NCBI GenBank assembly: GCA_963836405.1
Contig: CAWIJL010000016.1
Span: 145,287-209,286 of the forward strand
Direction: 5' to 3'
DNA: 64,000 nucleotides
DNA from: CAWIJJ01 sp963836405
Lineage (GTDB): Bacteria > Acidobacteriota > Terriglobia > Bryobacterales > Bryobacteraceae
Of the stretch, positions 30,569 to 40,846 are shown in pieces (positions within the stretch are counted from its first letter, which is position 1; each line of letters starts with the position of its first letter). The notes beneath the pieces are model-generated. The model worked only from the letters and a program-made list of their open reading frames with translations. It was not told the origin of the DNA and did no database searches. Position numbers and translations under genes: made by a program.

Positions 30569-31387
30569 GCTGCAGGAAGTCCTGGTCTGCTTTGGCAAAG
30601 GCAAGCAGACGGACATCGCCACGGCGCAATTGGCCGCGACGATGTGGCGGTTCAACAAGCTGAACGCGGCGCTCGCACGAACCCGAAGCTCGCGACCGAG
30701 AACGACGCCGACTTCTCCTTCGTCGAGCAGATCCGTCCCGGCGCCGGTGTGGTGCTCGACCGCCAGGCGGTCGGTTGCGCCATTGAGTCGTGGCAGATCT
30801 CGGTAGGGTCCGGACCTGGCCGCGCGAACAGCAAGATCAGTGTTGAGTTTGCGGGCTCGGGCAAGGTCATCGATTCAGCGACTGGCATCACCATGCCCGC
30901 CGCCACCGTCGAGAAGCTTCTGCCGTCCGCGTCGCTCACGCTTTCGATCAACGGCGTCGACTACGTCACCAACAAGAACATCGTGTCGCTGGATACGGGG
31001 TGGAAGAACAACCTGCGCATGGACGCCGGCTTCTTCCCCGGTTCCGGCTTCCAGACGGCGGGCGACGGTTCGACCGGCGCGATCCGTGGCAGGCTGGAGT
31101 TCGGGAACCGTGCCGGCAACCTGAAGTTCGTCGCGCGCTACGACAGCACGTCGCTCGAGTACACGAAGCTCAAGGCGCAGACCACCGGCACCGCCGTCAT
31201 CACGCTCACCTTCGACGCCAACAACTCGCTCCAGATCACGTGGCAGAAGCTCGCCTTCGCAGTGGTCGAGATCGGGGAGACGGACCAGATCCTCACCGTC
31301 GCCGTCGAATGCACCCCGCTCTACGACACCACCAACGGTGTCATCTCGGCTGTTGCCAAGTGCAACGTCGACACCATCTGCCAGTAG
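30555..31387 (+). pseudogene. Phage tail tube-like protein, frameshifted
   Basis: Starts at ATG 30555 with a good Shine-Dalgarno (AGGAGGT). The first 42 residues (MSTTRLQEVLVCFGKGKQTDI...MWRFNKLN) are in one frame, the rest (KLATENDADFSFVEQIRPGAGVVLDRQ...AKCNVDTICQ) in another. One extra C in the CCC run at 30682-30684 would join them into about 277 aa. The beta-rich, Thr/Ser-rich body (GSTGAIRGRLEFGNRAGNLKF, NNSLQITWQKLAFAVVEIGETD) fits a siphovirus tail-tube protein. The following phage gene at 32067 is separated by a toxin-antitoxin insertion. Confidence 0.6.
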
Positions 31388-31729
31388 CTACCCGGCCCGC
31401 TTCAGGCCATGGCGTATGGCTTCTTTGAGCACGGTCTGGTATCCAGTCCCCCGCTTCGACGCGATGCTTTTGGCAAGTTCAATATCAGCGATCGACAACC
31501 GGATCGACACCGGGCGGGTGGCATTTGCTTTTGCTTGTTCCAGCAGCGCTTCTAGGACTTTGGGATTCGTTCGCGGTATGCGCGATCCGGAGGAGCGGAC
31601 CAGCGTGCCTTGTTTCAGTGCCCGTTCGAATTCACGCTGAGTTTGCCGGCGGCCTTCGGGGCTTGCGTACCAGTCGGTTTCCTCGGCTGGCGATTTGGGC
31701 TCAGGGAGTCTCGTCGATTTCCGGGGCAT
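31388..31729 (-). CDS. BrnA-like antitoxin
   Basis: 113 aa. The C-terminal half contains a ribbon-helix-helix-type segment (RPVSIRLSIADIELAKSIASKRGTGYQTVLKEAIRHGLKR), as in BrnA/CopG antitoxins that bind DNA and cap BrnT. The N-terminal half is the partner-binding part (DWYASPEGRRQTQREFERALKQG). Overlaps the upstream toxin gene by 29 bases, the usual BrnT-BrnA order. Confidence 0.85.
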   Translation of the reverse strand: MPRKSTRLPEPKSPAEETDWYASPEGRRQTQREFERALKQGTLVRSSGSRIPRTNPKVLEALLEQAKANATRPVSIRLSIADIELAKSIASKRGTGYQTVLKEAIRHGLKRAG

Positions 31730-31994
31730 AGATTTTCCTCTCTCGTTGATTCATCGTATGGGCGGTAACAGGCCGTATCCTGTCGTCCCGAATCGTGAAC
31801 ACTACGACTAGATACCGTCCGGCAGCGGATGTGCCGAATAGCTTCCATCGTTTCTCATCCCCCATGCTCTTCGCGGGGATGATTACATGCGGCTGTTCGA
31901 AGGCTTCCTCGACTTCCGCCGGGTCGACGCCATGCCGGGCGACATGCCCGACATTGTGCGAATCCCATTCGAAGCCCTTAATGCCATCCAGCAC
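31701..31994 (-). CDS. BrnT-like RNase toxin
   Basis: 97 aa from GTG 31994. The pattern GFEWDSHNVGHVARHGVDPAEVEEAF, GRYLVVVFTIRDDRIRPVTAHTMNQRERKIY is diagnostic of BrnT, a RelE-fold ribonuclease. The longer upstream open frame has no BrnT homology and was rejected. The promoter area carries paired GTATATAC palindromes likely bound by the BrnA complex. Confidence 0.87.
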   Translation of the reverse strand: MLDGIKGFEWDSHNVGHVARHGVDPAEVEEAFEQPHVIIPAKSMGDEKRWKLFGTSAAGRYLVVVFTIRDDRIRPVTAHTMNQRERKIYAPEIDETP

Positions 31995-32001
31995 AGTTTC
32001 A

Positions 32002-32024
32002 GTATATACGAGTTGTGTATATAC
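32002..32024. promoter_or_regulatory. Paired GTATATAC palindromes upstream of brnT
   Basis: Two identical self-complementary octamers at 32002-32009 and 32017-32024, 15 bases apart, beginning 8 bases upstream of the toxin start. Repeated palindromes at this position fit autoregulation by the BrnTA complex. This is inference. Confidence 0.5.
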
Positions 32025-32066
32025 AACCCGGCCCCAGATTAAGTAGGAAAGGACGACCCGACAGTT

Positions 32067-32522
32067 ATGGACACCCCCGTTTTTGACGCGAGCAGGCCGA
32101 TTGCCCTGCGACTTCCTGGCCCCAATGGTGGCCGCACAATTCATGTCCGGTACCCCTCGGACGACGAGTGGATCGACCGCCAGCGCCGGCGCAAGGTCCT
32201 GACGAAGCAGTTGGGACGCGGTCAGTCCGAGACGACGATCCTGAATCGCGAGGACGCGGACGCCGTGCTCATGGCGAAGATCCGCACCGAAGAGAACGAA
32301 CCGGAGACGGATCCGTTCGAGGCGGTCAAGCTCATTGAAGAGTTGGCCACCTGCGATGTAGACGACGTCGTCGCTGCCGGTGAAGGCTTCCGGATCACCA
32401 CCCGCGTCTTGGGAGCGGTCACCATCCACGTGCTGAAGATGCCTTCGGCCAAGGACACCTTCGAGTTCCGGCGCGGCTTCGCGCGGGTGATCGCGACCAC
32501 GGAATCGGATCACGCATTGTGA
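32067..32522 (+). CDS. Phage tail-assembly-type protein
   Basis: 151 aa: MDTPVFDASRPIALRLPGPNGGRTIHVRYPSDDEWIDRQRRRKVLTKQLG, then an acidic middle and FEFRRGFARVIATTE. Its place after a tail tube gene and its size match tail-assembly chaperones (which precede the tape measure), but no tape-measure gene follows. Probably an orphan of a broken tail operon. Family assignment is by context. Confidence 0.5.
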   Translation: MDTPVFDASRPIALRLPGPNGGRTIHVRYPSDDEWIDRQRRRKVLTKQLGRGQSETTILNREDADAVLMAKIRTEENEPETDPFEAVKLIEELATCDVDDVVAAGEGFRITTRVLGAVTIHVLKMPSAKDTFEFRRGFARVIATTESDHAL

Positions 32523-32617
32523 CGCAAAAGAGTCGGCACCGGCTGGTCCGATTCCCTGTCCGCAGCCCACTCCTGGGCGCAACCCGCTAAAATCATTTGG
32601 TTGTCCTAAATCACATC

Positions 32618-35309
32618 ATGGCGAACAAGAAGAAAGTGAAGGCTGCTGCGGCTGACAGCAATCTCGACAAGGTGACCGACTACAGGTTCCCCGAAGCGAC
32701 CCGCAAAAACAACCCGCCGGCCAAGATCGCCGCCGAAGGGCACGTGCCGCTCATTCCGAAGGCCGAGTACACGTACAGTCCGCGCCGCCCGCCCGAACTG
32801 CGTTTCGACCCGACAGGCCGCACAGACAAGTTGCCGGAGTTGCTGGCGACCGCCAGGCAACGGAAACTAACGGAGGCTGAGGCGTCCGCGCTCGCGGAGG
32901 CGTTGCGTGTCCACGAACCGTGGCTGGAGTGGGCGGGCAAGAGGGAGGCACGCTCGTTCGCCGTCGATCCGGTGGCACTCCATATCCACGACCGTGTGAG
33001 CGCGCAGGCGATTCTGAAGATCGCGGCGCGGGAGGACGTAAACCGCCAGCTATTTGCAGACCCGGAGCAAGAATACAACGAGGCCGTCCAGTTTTACAAA
33101 CACGACGTGGACTGGTCCAACCGGCTGATCCTGGGCGACAGCCTCCAGGTCATGTCCTCGTTGGCGCGGCGTGAGGATCTCGCGGGCAAGGTGCAGATGA
33201 TCTACATCAACCCGCCGTACGGGATCAGGTTCGCGAGCAACTTCCAGCCCGAGGTACGGAACCGGGAGGTCAATGACAAAGAGACGGACTTAACGCGCGA
33301 GCCGGAGATGGTGAAGGCGTACAGGGACACGTGGAAGCTCGGTGTCCACTCCTACCTCGCGTACCTCCGGGACCGACTGATTGCTGCTAAAGAACTACTA
33401 GCAGACACGGGAAGCATGTTTGTCCAGATCGGGGATGAGAACGTCCATCTAGTGCGCGGAGTTCTCGATGAGGTCTTCGGCCGTGAGAACTTCATCGCGG
33501 AGATCACGCTCCGAAAGACCACGAGTGCGACTAACTTATTCCTCCCTGGTGTGGCAGATTACATCCTCTGGTACGGCCGGAACCGTGAGTCGACAACCTA
33601 CAGCCCGGTCTATCAGGACAAGGGAGCGGAGCGCGGAGCAGAGCACTACGGGATGGTCGAACTCCCCACCGGGCTTCGACGCACCCTTTTGAAAGACGAG
33701 CGATCGGAGGGCACGATTCCGAAGGGTGCGCGCCTGTTTACGGCCGACCAACTTCAGTCGGCCAGCATGGGACGCGAGAAGGGCGAGGGCGCCGCGTGCT
33801 GGTTCCCTGTGGAGGCAGGCGGCAAGAGTTTCCTGCCGAACCAGAAGAACCGGTGGAAGACCAACGAAGTTGGGATGAAACGCCTGGTTGCCGCAGAGCG
33901 CGTTTTGCCACAGGACGAGGCACTTAGGTATGTCCGATATGTGGATGACTTTCCGGTTTACCCGCTGAATAATGTCTGGACTGATATCGGGGGCGCGCCG
34001 GACCGGAGATACATCGTCGAGACGACGACTAAAATTGTTGAACGGTGCATTTTGATGAGCACTCGTCCTGGCGATTTAGTGCTGGACCCGACGTGTGGGA
34101 GCGGCACAACGGCGCAAGTTGCCGAGCAGTGGGGCCGACGATGGATAACGATTGACACCAGTCGCGTAGCAGTCGCGATTGCACGCCAGCGACTGCTCAC
34201 TGCTCGGTACGACTACTACAGGCTTCGGGACGAGCAGAGTGTTGAGGGTGGGTTCCGGTGCAGGACTGTCGGTCGCATCACGCTCAAGAGCATTGCGCAG
34301 AATGGGAATCTCGATCCGTTATTTGCGAAACACGAGGCGGTGCTAGACCAGAGGCTTTCAGCGGTCAACGCGGCGCTAGCGAGAATCTCAGAGCGCCTCC
34401 GAAATGACCTTCGGAGCAAACTTGGCCTGAAACAGAAACAAGCGGGTAAGAAGGCCATCACCGACGCCGACCGCAGGCGCTGGGATCTGCCATCCAAAGA
34501 AAACGCGTGGCAGCATTGTGGGGTTCCTTTCGACACCGATCCGGACTACCCGGACGACTTGAAGAAGGCCGTCGAGGACTATCGTGCTGCGTGGCAGTCC
34601 AAGATGGACGAGATAAACGCTGCGATCACCCACAACGGCGATCCCATAGATCTTACGGATCAACCCGAGGTGGACCGCAAGATCACCCGCGTCAGCGGGC
34701 CGTTCACCGTGGAGGCGGTCCAGCCGCCCGAAATGTCGCTTGGGGATGCCATCGAGGTCAGCACCGGCCAGTTCGCGGGCGAACCGGATGATTTGGGTGA
34801 GACGTTCGTGATTCGCGAAGTCCAGGCGGGCGAGTCCGCGCAAAACGTCGAGGCATATCTTGCCAAGATGGTGGACCTGCTCAAGATGGACGGCGTCCGC
34901 TTCCCCGACAACAAGCACCTGAAATTCACGCGCCTGGACCCGATCTACGCAAGTGGGAGTTCGGCCGGCATCCACTCGGAAGGGCGGTGGGTCAACGTAG
35001 GTGAAACGGACGATGACCCGAATGGGGATGCCGCGGTGGGAGTTGTGTTCGGCCCGCAGTACGGACCCATCACCGCAAAGATGATCGAGGAGGTGATCCG
35101 GCCCGCCGCAAGGCGCTATGAGGATCTGGTCTTCGCTGGGTTCAGTTTCGACGGCCCCGCGCAGGCTGTGATCGACGAAGGCCATCCCCGCCTCCGCATG
35201 CACCTCGCCCACATCCGTCCCGATGTGAATCCCGGCATGAACGGGCTGCTGAAGGAGCAGCCAGGCAGCCAGTTGTTTACCGTCTTCGGACGGCCGCGGA
35301 CGACGCTAG
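32618..35309 (+). pseudogene. Type III-like Mod DNA methyltransferase, 5' part (split by IS)
   Basis: 897 of about 1016 residues, from ATG 32618 (MANKKKVK). A SAM-dependent amino-methyltransferase of the type III Mod/N6-adenine kind: motif IV NPPY at residues 198-201 (INPPYGIRF) and motif I DPTCGSGTTA at 490-499. The DNA-recognition region lies between and beyond them. The native frame continues through codon CTA at 35306 into the IS; the open frame then ends after two IS codons at 35323. The last 119 residues lie beyond the IS at 37286-37645. Both catalytic motifs are present, but stability without the tail is doubtful. Confidence 0.88.
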
Positions 35310-35452
35310 CGGGAGTTTACTGAGAACACCCCAGTAGCGCGCCCGTTGGTTTCCGAAGTTCTTTCCTGCCAAGCGCATAGTCCGCCCCAGCGCGATCAGG
35401 TTTTGTATTACCCTATATCAAACATTTCTATAGCAAAATGTTTGGAATGTTC

Positions 35453-35481
35453 TTGACCCTTCACGCCCTTGGCTCTATACT
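35453..35481 (+). promoter_or_regulatory. Transposase promoter
   Basis: TTGACC at 35453-35458 and TATACT at 35476-35481 with a 17-base spacer, 15 bases before the transposase ATG. The very short leader leaves no room for a Shine-Dalgarno, suggesting inefficient initiation that limits transposition. Confidence 0.6.
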
Positions 35482-35496
35482 GGTCTTACCCTATAT

Positions 35497-37203
35497 ATGG
35501 CTTCCCTCATTGCCAAAAAGAAGGGCCACAAACTCTACTACTACGTCGTCGAGAGTGCTCGCGTCGACGGCAAACCTCGCATCGTTCACCAAGCCTATCT
35601 GGGCACCGCCGAAAAGGTCGCCGACCTCGTCAAGGACCGCACCTCACCGGTGCCCCTGTCCGCCACCATGCGCGAGTTTGGGTTGCCCGGCTCCCTCTGG
35701 CTCGCCGCTCACCAGACGGGAGTCTTTTCTCTGCTCGAGTCGCTCTTCCCGCAGCCGCGCTCCGCCCCCTCGCCAGCTCACTATCTCTTGCTGGCAGCCA
35801 TCCACCGCATCTGTCAGCCGGGGCCCAAGACCGAAGTGGCCGATTGGTATGGCCGCTCCGTCCTGCACTCGCTGTGGAATTTTCCGCCCGAGCGCTTCAC
35901 CTCGCAAGCTTTCTGGGATGTCTTCGAGAAGATTCTGCCGCAGGGGGCTTCCGGCGACGATCCGCTCGAAGCTGCCCAACTGCGCCTGCTGGCCTTGTGG
36001 AAGCAAAGGCAAGGCGTGAGCCGCCGCTTGTTGGCCTACGACACCACCAACTTCTACACCTATATTGCCAGCACCAACACCCGCAACGAACTGGCCCAGC
36101 GCGGACACAACAAGCAGGGCCGTCACAATTTGCGACAAGTGGGTCTCAGCTATGTTTTGGACGGCGACAGCGGATTGAGCTTATGCCATCACGTTTATCC
36201 TGGCGACGTAGCCGACGCCGAGGAGTTCTCCGTCGCGCTGTCACGAATCACGCGCATGCTGGACCAAAACCAAATCGCGCGCGATACGGTGACACTGGTG
36301 TTCGACAAGGGAACCGCTGCCCTGGCCAACACCGTGCAACTGGAGGAAGCCCGCGTGGGATGGATTTCCGCGCTGCCCTGGAACCAAGCCCCGGCGGAGT
36401 TGCGGGAGCGAGCGGTGGAACAACTTCCGCCATGCAGCAGCCAACAACCCGGCGTGCGTGCGGCCGGTGAAAAACTTCTGGTGCATGGCAAAGACTACTT
36501 CTGTGTGGTGAAGTACTCGGCTTCCTTTGCCGGCGAGCAACTGCATAGTTTGACCACCAGCGTGAGCAAAGTATTGCAGTATCTGCGCCGATTCTCCATC
36601 GAACTGAATAAGCCGAAAGCCCGCTGGGATGAGAAGAAGATTCGCAGCAAGATCCAGCGCTGGCTATCGGGCCAGTTCCTGACGGAGGTAATCCGCTACG
36701 AACTCCAACAGCGGGGCGGCCATTGGCATCTGCAGTTCGACTTCAACATCGTTGCCTGGCAGCACCTGCTAACGCATCGCCTCGGCCGCACGGTTCTGCT
36801 TACCAATCGCATGGACTGGACGGCGGAACAGGTAGCAGCCGGATACTCCGGCCAGCAATCCATCGAGAGAGTCTTCCGCGGACTCAAGGATGGAGAGTGG
36901 CTGGGTTGGGGACCCATGCACCACTGGACGGATCGCAAGATCCGCATCCATGCTTTCTATTGCATGCTCGGAATCTCGCTGCTGCAATATGTGCACAAGC
37001 AAGTGCAAGCCGCGTGGGACGGGATTTCAATGGAGCAACTGCTCGAAGAATTGCAGCAGATCCAGCAGTTCGTCTTGCTCTACCCTCCGCAGGGCGAGAA
37101 AGGACCGAGCCGCATTTCCACCGTGCTCTCCAAGCAGACCCTGGCGCAACAATCTCTCGCGCAAACCTTGGGCCTCGATCAACTTCGTAGTACCCAAACA
37201 TAG
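35497..37203 (+). CDS. IS1634-family transposase
   Basis: 568 aa. The N-terminus ASLIAKKKGHKLYYYVVESARVDGKPRIVHQAYLG is typical of IS1634-type transposases. A DDE RNase-H core follows: LLAYDTTNFYTYIA (first Asp), VTLVFDKGTAALAN (second Asp) and YSGQQSIERVFRGLKDGEW (Glu within the YxxxxxIE-type helix). Intact full length and intact ends suggest a recent insertion. Confidence 0.9.
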   Translation: MASLIAKKKGHKLYYYVVESARVDGKPRIVHQAYLGTAEKVADLVKDRTSPVPLSATMREFGLPGSLWLAAHQTGVFSLLESLFPQPRSAPSPAHYLLLAAIHRICQPGPKTEVADWYGRSVLHSLWNFPPERFTSQAFWDVFEKILPQGASGDDPLEAAQLRLLALWKQRQGVSRRLLAYDTTNFYTYIASTNTRNELAQRGHNKQGRHNLRQVGLSYVLDGDSGLSLCHHVYPGDVADAEEFSVALSRITRMLDQNQIARDTVTLVFDKGTAALANTVQLEEARVGWISALPWNQAPAELRERAVEQLPPCSSQQPGVRAAGEKLLVHGKDYFCVVKYSASFAGEQLHSLTTSVSKVLQYLRRFSIELNKPKARWDEKKIRSKIQRWLSGQFLTEVIRYELQQRGGHWHLQFDFNIVAWQHLLTHRLGRTVLLTNRMDWTAEQVAAGYSGQQSIERVFRGLKDGEWLGWGPMHHWTDRKIRIHAFYCMLGISLLQYVHKQVQAAWDGISMEQLLEELQQIQQFVLLYPPQGEKGPSRISTVLSKQTLAQQSLAQTLGLDQLRSTQT

Positions 37204-37285
37204 GTAATACGGACCGACACCTGCAAGTTCTTGCAAGAACAACCGTTACGACCCTGTTCCCTTTGCTCTCAGTAAACTCCCGCTA

Positions 37286-37645
37286 GACGGTCCAGACGGC
37301 GACCGAATGTATCGCTTGAAGATGGAAGGGGTCGATATTTATGATCCGGTGACCAACGCCATCGTGGACACCGGTGCCACCAAAGTGGCGGCTTGGTTCG
37401 TCGACACTGATTATGATGGGCGCACCTTCTGCATTACCCAGGCGTTCTTCCCCGACCGGAGCGCGTGGACCAAACTGAGCAAAGCCCTCGAGGGCGTGGT
37501 CGATCCGGATCGCTTCGAAGCCTTCTCCGGCACGGTGTCGCTGCCGTTCTCAGCCGGCCAGCACAAGTGTGCCGCCGTAAAGGTCATCGATCCTCGTGGC
37601 AACGAAGTGATGCGGGTCCACCCGTTAGTGCCGGAGGGTAAATAG
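37286..37645 (+). pseudogene. Type III-like Mod DNA methyltransferase, 3' part
   Basis: 119 residues in the same frame as the 5' part once IS and one CTAG are removed: LDGPDGDRMYRLKMEGVDIYDP, AAWFVDTDYDGRTFCITQAFFPD, LPFSAGQHKCAAVKVIDPRGNEVMRVHPLV. This matches the conserved tail of large Mod proteins of this class. An ATG at 37307 could express a 112-aa fragment. The stop is one base before the res start, so mod and res were translationally linked. Confidence 0.85.
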
Positions 37646-37646
37646 G

Positions 37647-40600
37647 ATGGCCCGAAAGGGTACTGCTGGTGCGGCGGTGGGCCAGGGACAACTGCCGGTC
37701 CAGCCGGTTGAGAACCCGATCATCTGCAACCCGTACGACGAACCGCACGACCACTGGATCTACGACAAGGAGTCGGGTGCAGCGAGTCGCGCCGGAATTC
37801 GCCGCGAGGCCAGCTATTGGTACAAGACGGAGCGCACGGGCGGGGCGCAATTGAGCCTCTTGGCAGAAGAGGAGCGCGACGACCTGCCGCTGGTGAACCT
37901 ACTGCGTGAGGACGTGCGGAGGCTGCGCGAGCGCAATTACGCCGCTTGGTCGAAGGTCACGCGTGACCTCCTCCAACACTGGGCGCGTGCGGATCGGGCG
38001 CGGCGATTGTTCTTCTGCCAGCGAGAAGCTGTGGAGACGATCCTGTACCTGTTCGAATTCCGCATTTGGAAGACGAAGCGCCTGCCGTTCAAACCGGCCC
38101 TGAGCGACAGTGATCTGGCTCTGCTTCTCGCAGGAGAGCGGCCGTCGTTCAGTTTCGCTGGCCAGGAGTTCTTCCCACGCCTGATTGACCCATCCTCAGA
38201 GGACGGCATCGTTCCGCTCCGGCGCATGGCGGCGAAGATGGCGACCGGGAGCGGCAAGACCGTCGTCATGTCCATGTTGATCTCCTGGGCGTTCTGCAAC
38301 CGGGGGCAGAACGACGCGAGCACGTTCTACCCGAACGGAGTGCTGATCTGCTGCCCGAACCTGACGGTGAAGGAGCGGTTGCAGGTGTTGCGGCCGGAGC
38401 GCGCGGACAATTACTACGAACAGTTCGACATCGTGCCCGTGAAGTACCGCCCGCTGCTCCAGGCGGGCAAGGTGCTGGTGACGAACTGGCATCGTTTCGC
38501 GCCTGAGTCGGAGCACGTGGAGAACGGCAAAGCTTACACCGTGGTGAACAAGGGGCCGGAGACACCCGACACGTTCGCGCGCCGGGTGCTGGAAGACCTT
38601 TATGACCGGCTCCCGATCATGGTGTTGAACGATGAGGGTCACCACTGCTGGCGTCCCGCACCGGAGCCGGAAGATTTGACCGGGGCCGAGAAGAAGGAAG
38701 TAGACGAGGAACGCGAGGAGGCGCGCATCTGGCTGGACGGGCTGGACCGGATCAACAACTGCACACCGGACCCGGCGAAGCAGGCGGGGATCTCCGTCTG
38801 CGTAGATATGTCGGCAACGCCGTTCCACATCCACGGCAGCGGGTATCCCGAGGGACGTCCGTTCCCTTGGATCGTCACCGATTTCGGCCTGGTGGACGCC
38901 ATCGAATCGGGCATCGTGAAAATCCCGCGTCTGCCGGTGCAGGACACGACGGGTCGTCCCGATCCCAAGTACTTCAAGCTCTGGAAGGCCATCAACGAGA
39001 ACCTCGAACCTGCCGAGCGGCTACCAGGCAAGGGAGGTAGGCCCAAGCCCGACGTGGTGTACAGGGAAGCAGAAGGCGCGCTCCAGCAGATTGCGTCGCA
39101 GTGGAAGGAACGTTACGAGCAGATACAGGCAGCGACGCCGGGGCAGGAACACGTGCCGCCGGTAATGATCCTGGTCTGCAACGACACGGATGTGGCGGCG
39201 GTGTTCTACCGCAAGATTTCCGGCGAGATCGAAGAAGACGTGGTCACCGAGGCGGAAGTGGCCGAGGTGCTGGGCGAGGAGGAGAACGGTGATGTCGATG
39301 CCGGCATGAACGGCACGCCGAAGAAGGCGAAGGGGGCGAAGCGCAAAAAGAACGTGATCTACGGGCAGGGGGCAATCTTCCCTGAGCTTTTTCCAACACG
39401 CCGACAGAGAAGCGCACCATCCGCATCGACACGAAGTTGCTCGCGGAGGCAGAGAGCGAGGACCCGAAGAAAAAGAAGCAGGACGCCGCCGAGGAATTGC
39501 GGCAGGTGGTGGCGACGGTGGGGAAGCGCGGCGAGCCTGGCGAGCACGTGCGGTGCGTGGTGTCCGTCTCGATGCTCACCGAGGGGTGGGACGCGAACAA
39601 CGTCACGCAGGTCATGGGCGTGCGTGCGTTCGGCAGCCAGTTGCTCTGCGAGCAGGTGGTGGGCCGTGGGCTTCGCCGGATGGATTACGTGCCTGACCCC
39701 AAGACCGGCCTGCTCACGGAAGAGTACGTGGACGTGTACGGTATTCCGTTCAGCGTGATCCCGTTCAAGGGGCGGGCGACGAAGGGGCCTGCGCCCGAGG
39801 ACAAGCCCAAGAACCACGTCAGTGCGCTTCCCGAGCGCAAGGCGATGGAGATCCGGTTCCCGGTGGTGGAGGGCTATGCGTTCGCCCTCCGCAAGAATCT
39901 GATCCGCTGCAACGTGGGCGAACTCGACCCGCTGGTGATTGAACCCAACCGCGAGCCGACGGCCACGTTCGTGCGTCCCACGGTGGGGTACCAGGAGGGC
40001 AGTCCCGCTTCGCATAGCGCGCCGTTCCAGTTCATGCAGCAGGACCGCGCGGAGTATTACGCCGACACGCACCTCCAGACGATTGAGTTCCAGATCACCC
40101 GTTTGATCGTGGATGAGTTGACGGTGGGCGCCGGGGCTGCCACCGACAAGCGGCGGCGCGTGCTGCGGTTCCAGTCCCGCCACCAGTTATTCCCGCAGGT
40201 GTTCCGGTACGTGGACGAGTACGTCCGGCGCAAGGTCAATTTCAACGGTGCCAACGAGTGCGAGCTGGGCCTGGAGAAATATGTGAAGCGCATGGTGGAG
40301 CGCCTGCGCGACGGCATCGTTCCGGACGAGAGCGAGGGCGAGCCGCCGCTGATGCCGATCCTGAACCGCTACAAACCCATCGGCACCACGACGGACGTGG
40401 ATTTCAAAACGACGCGCCCGTGCCACGCGACCTTCAAGAGCCACATCGATCAGGTTGTGATGGACAACCTGTCCTGGGAGGCTAGCGCGAGCTTCAAGTT
40501 GGAATCGAGCGAGGCGGTCTCCTTCTTCGCCCGGAACGATCACCTCGGCCTGTTGATCCCGTACGAGTACATGGACATCGACCACTCCTATGAACCGGAC

Positions 40601-40846
40601 TTCCTGGTGCGCCTGGCGAGCGGCGTAACCTTGGTGCTGGAGATCAAGGGCTTTGAGGACGATCAGGATAAGGCCAAGCACACCGCGGCGAAGCGGTGGG
40701 TGATGGCCGTCAACAACTACGGCCAGTTGGGGACGTGGGCTTTCCATATCTGTCGAAACCCCCAGCTACTTGACAAAGAAATGGCCTTTATCTTGGCAGC
40801 GGTTCCGCTGGATGCACGATGCTATGGTGAGGAATATGGCTGTTGA
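37647..40846 (+). pseudogene. Type III-like Res helicase-endonuclease, one frameshift
   Basis: About 1066 aa if repaired. Shine-Dalgarno GGAGGG precedes ATG 37647. SF2 helicase motifs: Walker A ATGSGKT (199-205), DEGH box (329-332), DMSATPFH motif III. After a frame change at the TTTTT run 39388-39392 it continues with SMLTEGWDANNVTQVMG and QVVGRGLRRMDY (motifs V, VI). A PD-(D/E)XK nuclease follows near residue 985 (EPDFLVRL, then LVLEIKG). One extra T gives ELFSNTPTEKRTIRIDTKLL, restoring the family sequence. It would cut DNA unmodified by Mod, driven by ATP hydrolysis. Confidence 0.87.

Larger units (their letters stand above)
35310..37282 (+). mobile_element. IS1634-family-like insertion sequence inside mod
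   Basis: 1973 bp. The ends carry the 15-base inverted repeat CGGGAGTTTACTGAG (35310-35324) and its complement (37268-37282), each flanked by CTAG (35306-35309, 37283-37286), read as a 4-bp target duplication. Removing the element plus one CTAG restores a continuous mod frame. One transposase gene is present, driven by an internal promoter. Confidence 0.88.

Noticed and set aside
35306..37286. 19-bp terminal inverted repeat for the IS in mod
   Set aside because: The outer CTAG on each side is a palindrome and is better read as the target duplication; removing one copy restores the mod frame, leaving a 15-bp repeat.
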